A stretch of 64,000 bases of DNA from Linanthus parryae. Taxonomy: Eukaryota; Streptophyta; Magnoliopsida; Ericales; Polemoniaceae. Every line of letters starts with the position of its first letter. Positions within the stretch are counted from its first letter, which is position 1. The translations under genes were made by a program, and so were the position numbers. Of the stretch, positions 36,964 through 49,025 are shown piece after piece. Location of the stretch: assembly GCA_023055425.1 (NCBI GenBank), contig JALGPY010000002.1, forward strand, positions 118,370,088 through 118,434,087, given 5' to 3'. Under the pieces are notes generated by a model. The model was not told the DNA's origin, searched no databases, and saw nothing but the letters and a program-made list of their open reading frames with translations.

Positions 36964-37717
36964 GTGCCAATGTTTGTTCACTATATAACTAGATCCCTTT
37001 CCTCCAAAAATTACCAAAGCAACTCTACCACAGAGACCAGCAAGGCAAATCAAAAAACTAGACAACCACTGCCTTCAATGTCAACACCGAAGGAAGGCTC
37101 ATCAGATTCATCTGCTGCGTCCCCAACGTTACTAAGTGCAACAACTTTCCGAAGTGAAATCCCTCCTACACCCGCTCCTAACACGCGAAGTAAGTGCTAA
37201 TATATTTATTCATGCTAATCCCCGATAAAATAAATGCAGAAAAGTTTTTTAATTTATGGTGCAATTCTGTGCATAATTTATCATGACCACAGGAATTGCC
37301 AGAATAAGTGTGCACGGCTTTGCAGCTTCTGCAACCAGCATTGGTGGTATCGGTGCAGTATGCCGAGACGATGAAGATAACTAGTTGCTTGGTCTCATCG
37401 GAAAACTAGATGCGACAAATAAATTGGAGAGCGAACTTTGGGAAATATACCACAGCATTCACTTAGCTTTCGATAAGAACTGGAGTAACATAGAAATACA
37501 GACTTCATGCTACGAAGCAACAAAAGTATTCCATTTCGTCAGAAATTATCCTCCAGGTATGATCAATGAAATCAATCAAGGACATATTCTGCTGCGAGAT
37601 ATGCATATAGCATTGAATCATATCGATTACATAGAAAACAGCGTGGCCAAACAGCTTGCAAGTACGGGGGCAGAGCAATCAGAGGAATGCAAAATCTTGT
37701 ATGAAGCCCCTGAATAA
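36964..37717 (+). pseudogene. RNase H-like (RVT_3) gene fragment, two exons, in-frame stop
   Basis: Exon one at 36964-37189 encodes a Ser/Pro/Thr-rich stretch (PPTPAPNTR). A GTAAGT donor at 37190 and an ACCACAG acceptor ending at 37292 join it in frame to exon two (37293-37717). Exon two reads GFAASATSIGGIGAVCRDD, KLESELWEIYHSIHLAF and LNHIDYIENSVAKQLAST. This is the plant RNase H-like fold also found at LINE C-termini and in many host and transposon-captured genes. A TAG at 37381-37383 replaces the Trp usually found before LLG. Without that stop the frame is open to 37717. Upstream exons may exist. It is probably cargo trapped by the Helitron and now inactive. Confidence 0.62.
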
Positions 37718-38450
37718 TACAGGATCTAATTATGGAAGACAAATTAGAAGCATGTAGTCGTTATGTGTCACCCACTGATACAGATTAGCTGTATATTTAG
37801 CTATTTGTATCGCAACTTGCATAAACGTTCATCATCCGATCGTTTAAGATTTCGGAATTTCTATACTTGATGGCACTTATTTACATCATTACAACCACAT
37901 ATATAAGAAGATAGTGAGAGCTAGCCAAGCTTCAAGCTTCCCGGCCACATGCTGCACAACCTGACCAGTAAGCTTGACAGGTAAAACACGGTTCTGCCAC
38001 AACAGTTCATACGGTGTCACAAAGCGCCGTACAGAAGAAAGGCTGCCATACGATATCTCATATCTATGGTAATTCTACCAACTTACACGAACTACTCATT
38101 GGATCTAAAGACGAATCATTTTACTATTTCTAACATATGAGAATTTACAACAACTATATTATTATAGCATAATCATAATGCACACTTATGACTTCATATC
38201 GATTTCTGGATATAATTGCTCTACATGGATCCAAAACATCTGCAAATCTTCACTTCCTGTTATAACTATTCGAAGTTCTTATGTTCCCTTGCCGAAGATC
38301 ATATAGACTATTACTGCACATTATCTGCACACAATGCTTCTTCATAGAAACTATATCACAATTACTGTTATAATCAAGATTTACACTGGCTCAATCTAAA
38401 TTAGGTACTATAAGTTATTCAGCACTGCCACGTACAATCACTAAATGCTA
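37718..38450. other. Helitron interior left of Copia copy B
   Basis: It is non-coding and AT-rich. Near 37950-38050 the minus strand can be read as TPYELLWQNRVLP, which resembles a retroelement polyprotein piece but is too short to assign. Confidence 0.35.
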
Positions 38451-38455
38451 TCTAT
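38451..38455. repeat. Target-site duplication TCTAT (left) of Copia copy B
   Basis: TCTAT precedes the left LTR and recurs at 46942-46946 after the right LTR. Confidence 0.95.
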
Positions 38456-39876
38456 TGTAGGGTTTTGATTCATGGATGCGCAACGGAAACACAAACAATC
38501 ATAAAACCATGCAAAACCCTCCAAGGATCACAAGTCAAGAGACATAACGATGGTAAGAGTAAGAAATCATAACACACCTTAGGGTTCTCCTTTGATGACT
38601 TCAAACGCGAATTGTGTCACGTTCTCTATGGTTGATCCACGACTAGAGTTGATCCTAGAATCTCCCAAGTCCTTGTTGCTAGCCCGGAAGAGGAAGAGGA
38701 AGAAGAATCACGCAAAACGAGACCCAAAAGGAGGGTCTCGGCCTCCTTGTGGCCGACGGGGACGGGCGGCGGCAAAGGGGCGGTCGGGTCCCTTTGTTGC
38801 TTGCTCTCTCTCCTTTTATTCTCTCCCACTCTTTGTTATGTTCAATAATGAGCATAAGTTATGTGGTAAGGAAGGAAGGAAGGTCCTATATATAGTCCAA
38901 CAACTCCTTGCCAACTACCTAAAGGGCTTATTCTAGTCCTACTAGAATTCAATTTAGTCCCTTCCTTGCAAATTAGTCCCTACTAAGTTTGCAAGGTTTT
39001 GCAAAGTGATCCTTCTAATTAATTAATCCAATTAATTAATTCCCAAATCTAGTTCAACTCTATATAGCGTGTGACCCCATAGGTTCTATCTAGTTGGTAG
39101 CAACTATTTGCTAATATGGAGCGGTCTCTAGCAAAACATCCATTCTAGCCAACTAATAGAATAGTCATCTTGACAACCTTTGTACAAGTAATTGTCTCAT
39201 CCCTTTGTCTCTATATCCGGATTGGACACGAGACATACAAGTCACACTCGTATATCCAATCCATAGTTTCTCGATCCATGGGATTAGCCTTATTCGTGCA
39301 AATAACATCAATATCCCATAATGATTTATTTGAGTCTGGCCAGACATTCTATAAGCACTATCCCTCGAGTGGCCTAGGATATTTGCTCCCTTTATGTGGG
39401 AGGGACAAATTCTATCTACGTCCACTACGATCTCTAAGCTTGCTTCTTATTGTATCCAGTACACGCCTTTATAACTACCCAGTCAGGTGTAGCGCTACCA
39501 AAATCACAATAATCCACAACTAGAATATCTAGTGACCTCAAGTCTAAGGATGACAATACCATTGCACCGCGAGAAGCGCTTGTGACTCAACATAACGTGT
39601 ATGTAGCCTTCTCGGAGATGTGTCAATCCAGTGCAACATTCCCTAATGCACACCTATGTGTTGGATCGTGATATCTCCATATCAATCCAACCCCATACTA
39701 GTCTATAGATGATTGTCCCATTAATCATTATACTTGACTAGGGATATTTAAGATAAACAACACAATTGTAAATCTAAGGACTTCATTATATTAAATATCC
39801 AATAAATAATAAATGAATTTCTAGCCACAAATAATTCACACTAAACTAGATTGCCTCTAGGGCATCTATTCCAACA
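38456..39876 (-). repeat. 3' LTR of Copia copy B
   Basis: A 1421-bp LTR bounded by TGTAGGG and TTCCAACA. It contains a TATATATA stretch near 38887 at the position of the TATAAA-like box of the other LTR. Confidence 0.96.
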
Positions 39877-39887
39877 GTCTCCCACTT
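39877..39887 (-). promoter_or_regulatory. Polypurine tract of Copia copy B
   Basis: The minus strand reads AAGTGGGAGAC directly before the 3' LTR. This is the expected site for priming plus-strand DNA synthesis, and the same tract is conserved in copy A at 668-678. Confidence 0.8.
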
Positions 39888-39890
39888 GCA

Positions 39891-42800
39891 CTAGAGCCAA
39901 TCTGGCGCATCTCGTATGCCCATACTCCTAGTTTGCCCTTCATGCTTCCACTGCGTGAGAGGCTTTGTAAGCGGGTCTGACAGATTATCATCTGTAGGAA
40001 TCTTGCATATCTGAACGTCTCCTCTATCGATAATATCTCGAATCAGATGAAACTTCCTGAGCACGTGCTTGGATTTCTGATGCGATCTTGGTTCCTTTGA
40101 TTGCGCGATCGCCCCAGTGTTGTCACAGAACAACTCGACTGGATCCGCAATGCTAGGAACCACACCAAGTTCAGAAACAAACTTTCTGATCCAAACAGCT
40201 TCCTTTGCTACGCCATTTGCAGCAATGTACTCAGCCTATGTTGTAGAATCAGCTACCGTCTCTTGCTTGGAACTCTTCCAGCTCACCGCTGCTCCATTCA
40301 GGCAAAACACATATCCCGATTGTGATCTAAAGTCATCTCTGTCGGTTTGGAAGCTTGCATCAGTGTAACCCCTTACACGCAACTCTTCCTCACCGCCAAA
40401 TATCAAGAACGCATCCTTAGTTCTTCTCAAGTACTTCAGGATGTTCTTGACTGCAATCCAGTGACTCTCACCCGGATTGGATTGGTATCTGCTTGTCATA
40501 CTCAAGGCATATGACACATCTGGTCTAGTACATAACATGGCGTACATGATAGATCCTATGGCCGAGGCATAGGGGATTCTACTCATGCGTTCCTTCTCAA
40601 TCTCACTGGAAGGACAACCACTCTTCGAAAGAGTGATTCCATCAGACATGGGCAAGAATCCCTTCTTGGAATCTTGCATGTTGAACCGTTTCAACACCTT
40701 GTCAATATATGTACTTTGACTTAGGCCTAGAAACCTCTTAGATCTATCTCTATAAATCTTTATACCGAGTATATAGGCTGCTTCCCCTAAGTCCTTCATT
40801 GAGAAACATTTTCCTAGCCAATCTTTAACAGATTGCAGTATGGGAATGTCGTTTCCAATGAGTAGTATGTCATCCACATACAAGACCAGAAAAGCTACAG
40901 AGCTCCCACTAACCTTCTTGTAGACACAAGACTCATCTTCGTTTCTGATGAAGCCAAACTCTTTGACCACTTCATCAAAACGTCGATTCCAACTCCTAGA
41001 AGCTTGCTTCAATCCATAAATGGATCGTTGCAGTTTACAGACTTTTTTGGCTTGCTTTGGATCCTCAAAACCCTCCGGCTGTATCATATACACGTCCTCG
41101 AGGAGATTCCCATAAAGGAATGCTGTTTTGACATCCATCTGCCAAATCTCATAGTCATGGTAAGCTGCAATCGCAAGTAGGATTCGGATGGATTTGGTCA
41201 TAGCGACTGGTGAAAAGGTTTCATCATAGTCAATACAATGAATCTGTCTGAATCCTTTAGCCACCAATCGGCCCTTATAGGTAATCACATTACCATCCAT
41301 GTCGATCTTCTTCTTGAAGACCCACTTGCACCCTATGGGCCGCGCCCCATCGGGTGGTTCCACCAAAGTCCATACTTTGTTGATATACACGGATTCCATC
41401 TCGGATCTCATGTCTTCTAGCCACTTCTGAGAGTCTGGGCCACTCATGGACTCCTCATAGGTAGTAGGCTCATCATCTATGAGCATCGTGTCACCGGAAT
41501 CGGTCACGAGAAGTCCATACCTCTCAGGTTCCTGGCGCACTCTACTAGATCTACGAAGCTCTTGTGTTACCTGAACAGGTTGCTCCACAACTGCTTGTGG
41601 TTCCTGTTCATGTTCCATAATCGGTTCAGTGATTTGTGGTTCTTGAACCTCTTCAAGTTCTACATTCCTCCCACTTGCTTCTTTAGAGACAAACTCTCTT
41701 TCTAGAAACACGCCGGTCCGAGCAACAAACACTTTGTTCTCGGTTGGATTGTAGAAATAGTAAACATTAGTTTCCTTAGGGTACCCCAAAAATTTACACT
41801 TATCCGATTTAGGCCCTAGCTTGTCTGATTGTAAACGTTTTACATAGAAATCGCAGCCCCAAATCCTCATGAACGACAATGTGGGAAGCCTCCCACTCCA
41901 CATCTCATATGGTGTCTTCATGACTGATTTAGATGGAACACGGTTAATGGTGAAAGCTGCACTTAATAGAGTGTAGCCCCAAAATGACAATGGAAGATCG
42001 GTTTGACACATCATAGATCGAACCATATCCAATAGGGTTCGATTCCTCCTCTCGGACACGCCATTCCATTGTGGCGTTCCGGGTGGAGTGAGTTGGGACA
42101 CGATCCCACACTCTCTAAGATAGTCGTCAAACTCTTGGCTCAAGTATTCTCCTCCACGATCCGATCGTAGAGCCTTGATACTTTTGCCAAGTTGCTTCTC
42201 TACTTCATTCTTGAATTCTTTGAACACTTCAAAGGATTCGGATTTTTCCCTCATGAGGTACACAAATCCATATCTACTGTAATCATCAGTAAATGTAATG
42301 AAGTAGACATAACCACCCCTGGCAGGCGTGGAAAATGGCCCGCACACATCGGTATGTATGAGTGCCAATTGCTCACTAGTACTCTCACCTTTCTTATTGA
42401 AAGGGGACTTTGTCATTTTTCCCAATAAACAAGCCTCACATGTCTCATATGATTCAAAATCGAATGAGTCTAGTAATCCATCCTTATGGAGTCTAGATAC
42501 ACGTTTCTCATTTATGTGGCCTAAACGACAGTGCCATAAATAAGCAGGATTTAAATCATTTATTTTAATCCGCTTGGTATTAATGTTGTAGACAGGATTG
42601 CTTAGATCAAGGACATAAAGTCCATTAAATAATTGCGCACTAAAATAGTGAATATTATTTAAATAAAAGGAACAACAATTGTTCTTTATTGAAATAATAA
42701 TACCATCCTTGTCCAAACAAGAAATAGAAATAATGTTTCTGCTCATAGCAGGCACAAAATAGCAATTATTTAATTCTAAAACTAATCCTGAAGGCAAAGA

Positions 42801-43841
42801 TAGCTCGCACACGCCTATGGCCAACGCAGCAACCTTTGCTCCATTCCCAACGCTCAGATCTACCTCTCCTTTAGCCAATCTTCTACCTCTCTTTAGATCC
42901 TGCATATTTCGACAAATATGAGATCCACATCCAGTATCTAATACCCATGATGTAGAGAAAGTTAAATTGACTTCTACAACAAAAATACCTAGCGGTGGTG
43001 GAATCACTATTCCAAGCCTCTTGTCCTCCAGATATTTTGGACAGTTCCTCCTCCAGTGTCCAGGCTGACTGCAGTAGTGACACTCACCCTTAGTCACACC
43101 TTTGGCAATGCCACCAACAGGCTTAAGGGCAGGTTCCTTGGACTTGGCAACTGACTTGCCTTTGCCCTTGGAGGAAGAGGCAAACCTTTTGCCCTTTCCT
43201 TTCTGCACCATCATAATGGCCTTGCCCTTACCCTTGTTGATGCTCTGTTCAGCCGTCCTCAACATATTGAGTAAATCTGGCAGTGGTTTAACGATCTCGT
43301 TCATGTTATAGTTCATAATGAACTGTCCATAACTCTCGGGCAACGATTGCAACACGAGATTGGTTGCCAACTCTTGGCCGACCGGGAACCCTAGTCGGGC
43401 GAGATTCTCCAAGTACCCGATCATACGGAGTATATGGGGTCCCACCGGGTTCCCTTCTGCCAGATGACACTTAAACTGTGCCTTAGAGACCTCATACCTC
43501 TCTGCCCTCGCCTGCTCTTGGAAGAGCTGCTTTAGATGTTCGATCATATCGACAGCATTCATGTTTTCGTGTTGCTTCTGAAGCTCAGAAGTCATGGTGC
43601 AAAGCATAAGGCAGGCCGCATCATTAGCGTCATCAACACGCTTTTGATACGCCTTTAGGGCAGCAGGTGTTTGGTTCTCTGGACCTTCTGGAACATGCTC
43701 CTCTATTGCGTACAGTTTCTTTTCTTGCTTGAGAACAATTCTCAAGTTTCTGTACCAATCAAGAAAGTTGGTTCCAGAGAGCTTGTCCTTCTCAAGGACA
43801 GATCGTAGGGAATGTTGTGAACTCGATGAGTTGTTTGCCAT
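39891..43841 (-). pseudogene. Copia Gag-Pol polyprotein with one in-frame stop
   Basis: The likely start is the ATG at 43841 (MANNSSSSQ); an in-frame ATG 10 codons upstream at 43871 is less typical. Counting from 43871, the polyprotein shows a gag domain, a CCHC zinc knuckle (CHYCSQPGHWRRNC, residues 264-277), a protease with DTG at 312-314, the integrase HHCC (H447, H452, C478, C481), the integrase catalytic triad D508, D571 and E607 with 35 residues between the last two, an RT with D913 and YVDD at 998-1001, and an RNase H starting near GYTDAS (D1171). The frame meets TAG at 40236-40238 after VADSTT, then continues open in the same frame to 39891. The related copy at 62.5 kb has GAA there, so the stop is a point mutation. 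Gag and most of Pol could still be made, but RNase H is truncated. Confidence 0.93.
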
Positions 43842-45506
43842 TTGGAATTCTACAAAAAGGAAAATACGCAAGTTTTAGTATTTGTGAATTTTTGACTATA
43901 TTCAATAATGGCTAGATTATCAAATATAACTCCCACTATTTTTCTAGGGATTAATAACCCTCAAGATATTAATGCGGAAAATATCCTTATATTTTCTAGT
44001 GGGCCAAGATCCATCTTTCATCTCCTTATGAGCTTGCTTTGGCAAGTCACCCATAATTTGACTACTTTAGGTAGGAACAATTCCAATTGCATCCCATATG
44101 CAACTCTTGGTTCAATTGGGCAAATAACTCCTTATTTATCCATCTATATGGATAATCCCAATTGATTGCCTCTAGGTTTCTTAATTAAATTAATAGCCTA
44201 GTTGTGTTCAACCTCTTATCTAAACAATTGCACATTGTTACGTGCCATCGCATTCCATCATGATGAACCAAGTCGCCATGCTTTGGCACGCACGAGCTTG
44301 GTAAATAATGATGATAATGAGTGTTTAAATAACGAGAAGGCAAGAACAAAATATTTGAATTTTGAGGGATTTTTAAATTCAATTTTAATTGTTTTGTTGA
44401 TCAATATCAACTAATCTATCTATTTGAGTTTGGGCACAACTCCAAATAATAGATCCGGGTTGTCTAATTATCTTATTATCCTAATTGCATGCATCATCCA
44501 TACACCAACCACACAATAATAAGACATTAAAATAAACAACCACAAAACAGTAATTTAAACGTGATGTGGATATGGTCTTTTTCTAGACTAAGATAATTCC
44601 CAGCCAATGGAATTATCCATGAGCCCTAAACAAACACATCTCCATGCGTCTTGATCTTTTGGTCCATCCTTCATAGTCATGTGGAATGCTCCATGCTCCA
44701 TCTTTTGTGGCTTCTTTGGCTTTGGGCTCCTTTTCTTCAATCTTGGCTAACAATCTACTTTATCTAGCACTAGCTAATATCTATATTAAATAAAATAAAT
44801 CTCACAAGTTCAGGAAAAAATGGCACGCAGGCCATAAAACCCTAATTAATTATTACAATTAATTGATCAGCTCGCAGGACGTAAAACCAAACAACAAAAT
44901 TAAACATCCACATCAAACCACATCCTAAGGCCATACCCAATCACCATGCGATTTGCACATAAACAGTTAAAATTCAATTTTAACGCGCTTGGTCAATTTT
45001 AATTGATTTTAGGATTTATAGGGTTAAAACGGTCAATGGGCCCAACAATCAAATTGCCCGGGCCCAACAAGATGAACCACAAGGCCCTAGGGCCGGCCCG
45101 GCCCAAAACCCACAAGCCTAGGCCCGAGGGTTAGGGCCGCCCGGCCCCTAGGGCGGCCAAGCTTGGGCGGAAAGCAAAGGGGGGCGGTCCCTAAGGGGGC
45201 CGAACCTCCTTATGGGAGTTGTTTCCAAAACAACTCCCTTGCTTGGTGCCCAAGTTTGGTTGTTTCCTTGTTTTGGGAGAACTCCTTCTTCCCCAAGGAT
45301 GCCCAAACCCTAGATCTAAGATCCTAAAATTTCTCAAACTCACCAATTCATGCATCCAATGCAAAAATTACATCTTGTTATGATTAATTATTGACAAATT
45401 GCATCCCATGCTTGATTTGTCTTGTTTTACGCGATAAACAATCAAATTAAGGTGTAAAACAAATAAAACGTAACACATAAACCACGTTTATGCTCTACGA
45501 CCTGTG

Positions 45507-45518
45507 GCTCTGATACCA
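45507..45518 (-). promoter_or_regulatory. Primer-binding site, copy B
   Basis: TGGTATCAGAGC on the minus strand, one base from the LTR, complements the 3' end of initiator-Met tRNA. This is the standard primer of plant Copia elements. Confidence 0.92.
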
Positions 45519-45519
45519 C

Positions 45520-46941
45520 TGTAGGGTTTTGATTCATGGATGCGCAACGGAAACACAAACAATCATAAAACCATGCAAAACCCTCCAAGGATCACAAGTC
45601 AAGAGACATAACGATGGTAAGAGTAAGAAATCATAACACACCTTAGGGTTCTCCTTTGATGACTTCAAACGCGAATTGTGTCACGTTCTCTATGGTTGAT
45701 CCACGCCTAGAGTTGATCCTAGAATCTCCCAAGTCCTTGGTGCTAGCCCGGAAGAGGAAGAGGAAGAAGAATCACGCAAAACGAGACCCAAAAGGAGGGT
45801 CTCGGCCTCCTTGTGGCCGACAGGGACAGGCGGCGGCAAAGGGGCGGTCGGGTCCCTTTGTTGCTTGCTCTCTCTCCTTTTGTTCTCTCCCACTCTTTGT
45901 TATGTTCAATAATGAGCATAAGTTATGTGGGAAGGAAGGAAGGAAGGTCCTTTATATAGTCCAACAACTCCTTGCCAACTACCTAAAGGGCTTATTCTAG
46001 TCCTACTAGAATTCAATTTAGTCCCTTCCTTGCAAATTAGTCCCTACTAAGTTTGCAAGGTTTTGCAAAGTGATCCTTCTAATTAATTAATCCAATTAAT
46101 TAATTCCCAAATCTAGTTCAACTCTATATAGCGTGTGACCCCATAGGTTCTATCTAGTTGGTAGCAACTATTTGCTAATATGGAGCGGTCTCTAGCAAAA
46201 CATCCATTCTAGCCAACTAATATAATAGTCATCTTGACAACCTTTGTACAAGTAATTGTCTCATCTCTTTGTCTCTATATCCGGATTGGACACGAGAGAT
46301 ACAAGTCACACTTGTATATCCAATCCATAGTTTCTCGATCCATGGGATTAGCCTTATTCGTGCAAATAACATCAATATCCCATATTGATTTATTTGAGTC
46401 TGGCCAGACATTCTATAAGCACTATCCCTCGAGTGGCCTAGGATATTTTCTCCCGTTATGTGGGAGGGACAAATTCTATCTACGTCCACTACGATCTCTA
46501 AGCTTGCTTCTTATTGTATCCAGTACACGCCTTTATAACTACCCAGTTACGGTGTAGCGCTACCAAAATCACAATAATCCACAACTAGAATATCTAGTGA
46601 CTTCAAGTCTAAGGATGACAATACCATTGCACCGCGAGAAGCGCTTGTGACTTAACATAACGTGTATGTAGCCTTCTCGGAGATGGGTCAATCCAGTGCA
46701 ACATTCCCTAATGCACACCTATGTGTTGGATCGTGATATCTCCATATCAATCCAACCCCATACTAGTCTATAGATGATTGTCCCATTAATCATTATACTT
46801 GACTAGGGATATTTAAGATAAACAACACAATTGTAAATCTAAGGACTTCATTATATTAAATATCCAATAAATAATAAATGAATTTCTAGCCACAAATAAT
46901 TCACACTAAACTAGATTGCCTCTAGGGCATCTATTCCAACA
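45520..46941 (-). repeat. 5' LTR of Copia copy B
   Basis: A 1422-bp LTR and the promoter-bearing copy. A TATATAAA box on the minus strand lies at 45951-45958. The region 43872-45506 between gag and the primer site is an untranslated leader. Confidence 0.96.
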
Positions 46942-47125
46942 TCTATCTCATTCACCAGAACGGCAATATTTTATTTTTCAATGCGAATGGAAGGAGCACG
47001 ACCTCAGAATTTTATGCGTCATCACGGTATGTTCTTTCGCAGCTGTCCGACAACCAATTTAAATGTCGTACCATTGTATATAAGTCGTAACCGATGACAC
47101 AGTGGCTCCTCAAAGAAAACGGTGC

Positions 47126-47156
47126 CGCGCGCGCAACGCGCGCGAGGCATACCTAG
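47126..47156 (+). mobile_element. Helitron 3' terminal hairpin and CTAG end
   Basis: A perfect 8-bp CGCGCGCG stem (47126-47133 with 47137-47144) and a CAA loop are followed by eight bases and CTAG (47153-47156), then T. The stem is self-complementary and highly GC-rich compared with the AT-rich surroundings. Confidence 0.92.
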
Positions 47157-47230
47157 TATAACTATAAAGAGTTTGTTGTATTGACAAAATCACATGTTTT
47201 AATAACTTAGATGATGTTACTATTGTGTAC

Positions 47231-47418
47231 TTTTTTTTTGGGTTTCCCAACCGATTCCAGGACTTCGCCTCGTAATTCGGTCCGACCCGGGTCGCATGCC
47301 TGGGTATGCCTAGTGAGTCTTTCAGTGGGAATTTTCTGCATATACAAGGACTCGAAATTGAAACCTGTTTAAACGGAACTAAGTTGCTTACCACTTGGAC
47401 CAACTCCCATTGGTTACG
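47231..47418 (-). mobile_element. tRNA-derived SINE with target-site duplications
   Basis: A 188-bp element on the minus strand. It has box A (TGGTCCAAGTGG, 47391-47402), box B (ATTTCGAGTCC, 47348-47358), a body ending GGTTGGGAAACCC and a short poly-A (poly-T at 47231-47239 on the + strand). ATTGTGTAC(TTT) flanks it at 47222-47230 and 47419-47430, a target duplication of 9-12 bp as left by LINE-driven insertion. I cannot assign the SINE family. Confidence 0.9.
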
Positions 47419-47430
47419 ATTGTGTACTTT

Positions 47431-49025
47431 GATTAATAAGTTAGTCAAATTTAAATTTTCAATCTACAAAATTTACTATGTTATCATATATTAATGTAAA
47501 ATGAAATTATATTTAATATTAAAAACATATGATTCTACCGGTTGAACCTCGAATCATGCCCTCACCAATTAGACGACTTAGCTGGTTATGAAAACTATTC
47601 TCATATATTTTCTGTTAATAGTCTATAAGAATTTAATAAGAGTGAACTTCTAAAATGTTGAATTACGATTTTCAAGAAGAATGTTTTGTTAATGTTTTGT
47701 CATTTGTTCCTATTTATGTAATTTATGGCTAGTTTGTGAAAGTTGTAGCAGTCTTGTGTGAAAAATATTATGGGAAAGCTACAGTAAATTCTAGATAAAA
47801 TGTTATTTGGTAAATAATACGTAAAAACTGTTGTGAAATATTGATAAAGTAGTTTTGTGTTTAGTAGAATTAACTGTGAACTTGCTATGAGAAGGTAAAA
47901 TAACAAAAATATATGACATGTGTCATTTCTGTGAAGATAACTATTGATATTTTAAAAAATTGTGAGGTTAAAATCAGATGTAGATAAATTAATCAATAGC
48001 GCTTTCTGAAAAAGTATCTTCCCCATTGCTTCCTTAAAACTGTTGTGGGACAGTAGAAATTGTTTGAAAAAACAGAAATTTTATTTTACCAAACGCACCA
48101 AAATTGGTTCTGTTGTCGAAAGCATATGTGTTGCTGGCCCTTAAAATCGTCTTTCTTACACTTGGTAATGAAATGTCTTAGAAGAAATATTTCAATTAAT
48201 AATAGTACAAAATTTTGAAAAATGATGAGTTACAACTGATATAAAACTTCAAATTAATCTAAAAATATATATAATTACTTCAAATTTAAACACATGTTCA
48301 CGACGTATCATAATTGAAATCTGAAATGAAGAGGAGCGATTAATTTGTTTGAACAAGCATCATAATTGAAATTTGCAATGACGTGGAGCGATTTAATTTG
48401 TTTCCGTATGACAGTTTTTAGATGAACTAGCTTTACACATGGCACAAGTATGTGCCCACTTCTCTACTTTTATATATACACACTCTCTCTTTCCCTAAAG
48501 ATATTGCTAAGTGCTAACTGCTCCCATTGGAAAAAGATGATTAGACGACATTTTCCATCGTATATATTGGTAGATGCCCGCACCAGATGAAGTATTGGAT
48601 GAAGATGACATAAGAATTTTGGCTCATTCAGCTTGTTTTTGCTTGTTGAATTCTACATTCTTTTAGATAACGTTGATATTGATGTGTTTAATTAATTGTG
48701 GAGAGAGTATAAACTTCTTTAGTTTGCGACACATTCAGTATTCTACTATATAGGTTTGCGACACATTCAGTATTCTACTATATAGGTTTGCGATCTTAAA
48801 AGGGTATAAGAAGCTGGGTTTGTAGCAAGATCGCTATAATCCTTTATCTAAGACCATGGCTCACAAGATCGAGGATTCAAAAAAGAGGAACAATTAGTTG
48901 ATTTTCCATTACATAAGATGGATTTCATCCACTTCTGAGCAAATTTTAAGCATAATTACAGGGTGCTAACATGAACTACATCATAATAATGGTTCAACTT
49001 GTTTGGCCGAATAAGTCACCAAGAT
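47431..49025. other. AT-rich intergenic region with a 32-bp tandem repeat
   Basis: No gene is visible. Two exact copies of a 32-bp unit starting GTTTGCGACACATTCAG lie at about 48723-48786. The sequence nearest 49025 would include the ETG1 3' UTR, but no clear AATAAA on the minus strand was found. Confidence 0.6.

Larger units (their letters stand above)
38456..46941 (-). mobile_element. Nearly intact Ty1/copia retrotransposon (copy B)
   Basis: An 8486-bp element with two LTRs of about 1421 bp, TG...CA ends, a perfect TCTAT target duplication, a primer-binding site TGGTATCAGAGC beside the right LTR and a polypurine tract beside the left one. It reads right to left with a single long gag-pol frame. 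I count about 20 differences between the LTRs by eye (about 1.4%), so it inserted recently in evolutionary terms. A single nonsense codon near the end of pol is the main visible defect. It sits inside the Helitron at 26106-47156 and so is younger than it. Confidence 0.96.
26106..47156 (+). mobile_element. Large non-autonomous Helitron with nested insertions
   Basis: It starts TCCTTACCACC after an A and ends with a CGCGCGCG/CGCGCGCG hairpin plus CTAG before a T, as the Helitron rules require, with no target duplication. Removing it restores a 43-bp repeat unit exactly, so the ends are known to the base. The total is 21051 bp; without Copia copy B (38456-46941) and the solo LTR (29229-31185), each with one target duplication, about 10.6 kb remain. 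No Rep/helicase motifs were seen, so it would need an autonomous partner. Its content is repeat modules and gene fragments: a possible 5' gene end near 26750-27230, an acidic ORF at 34491-34931 with a relative at 35500-35830, and an RNase H-like pseudogene at 36964-37717. Confidence 0.9.
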
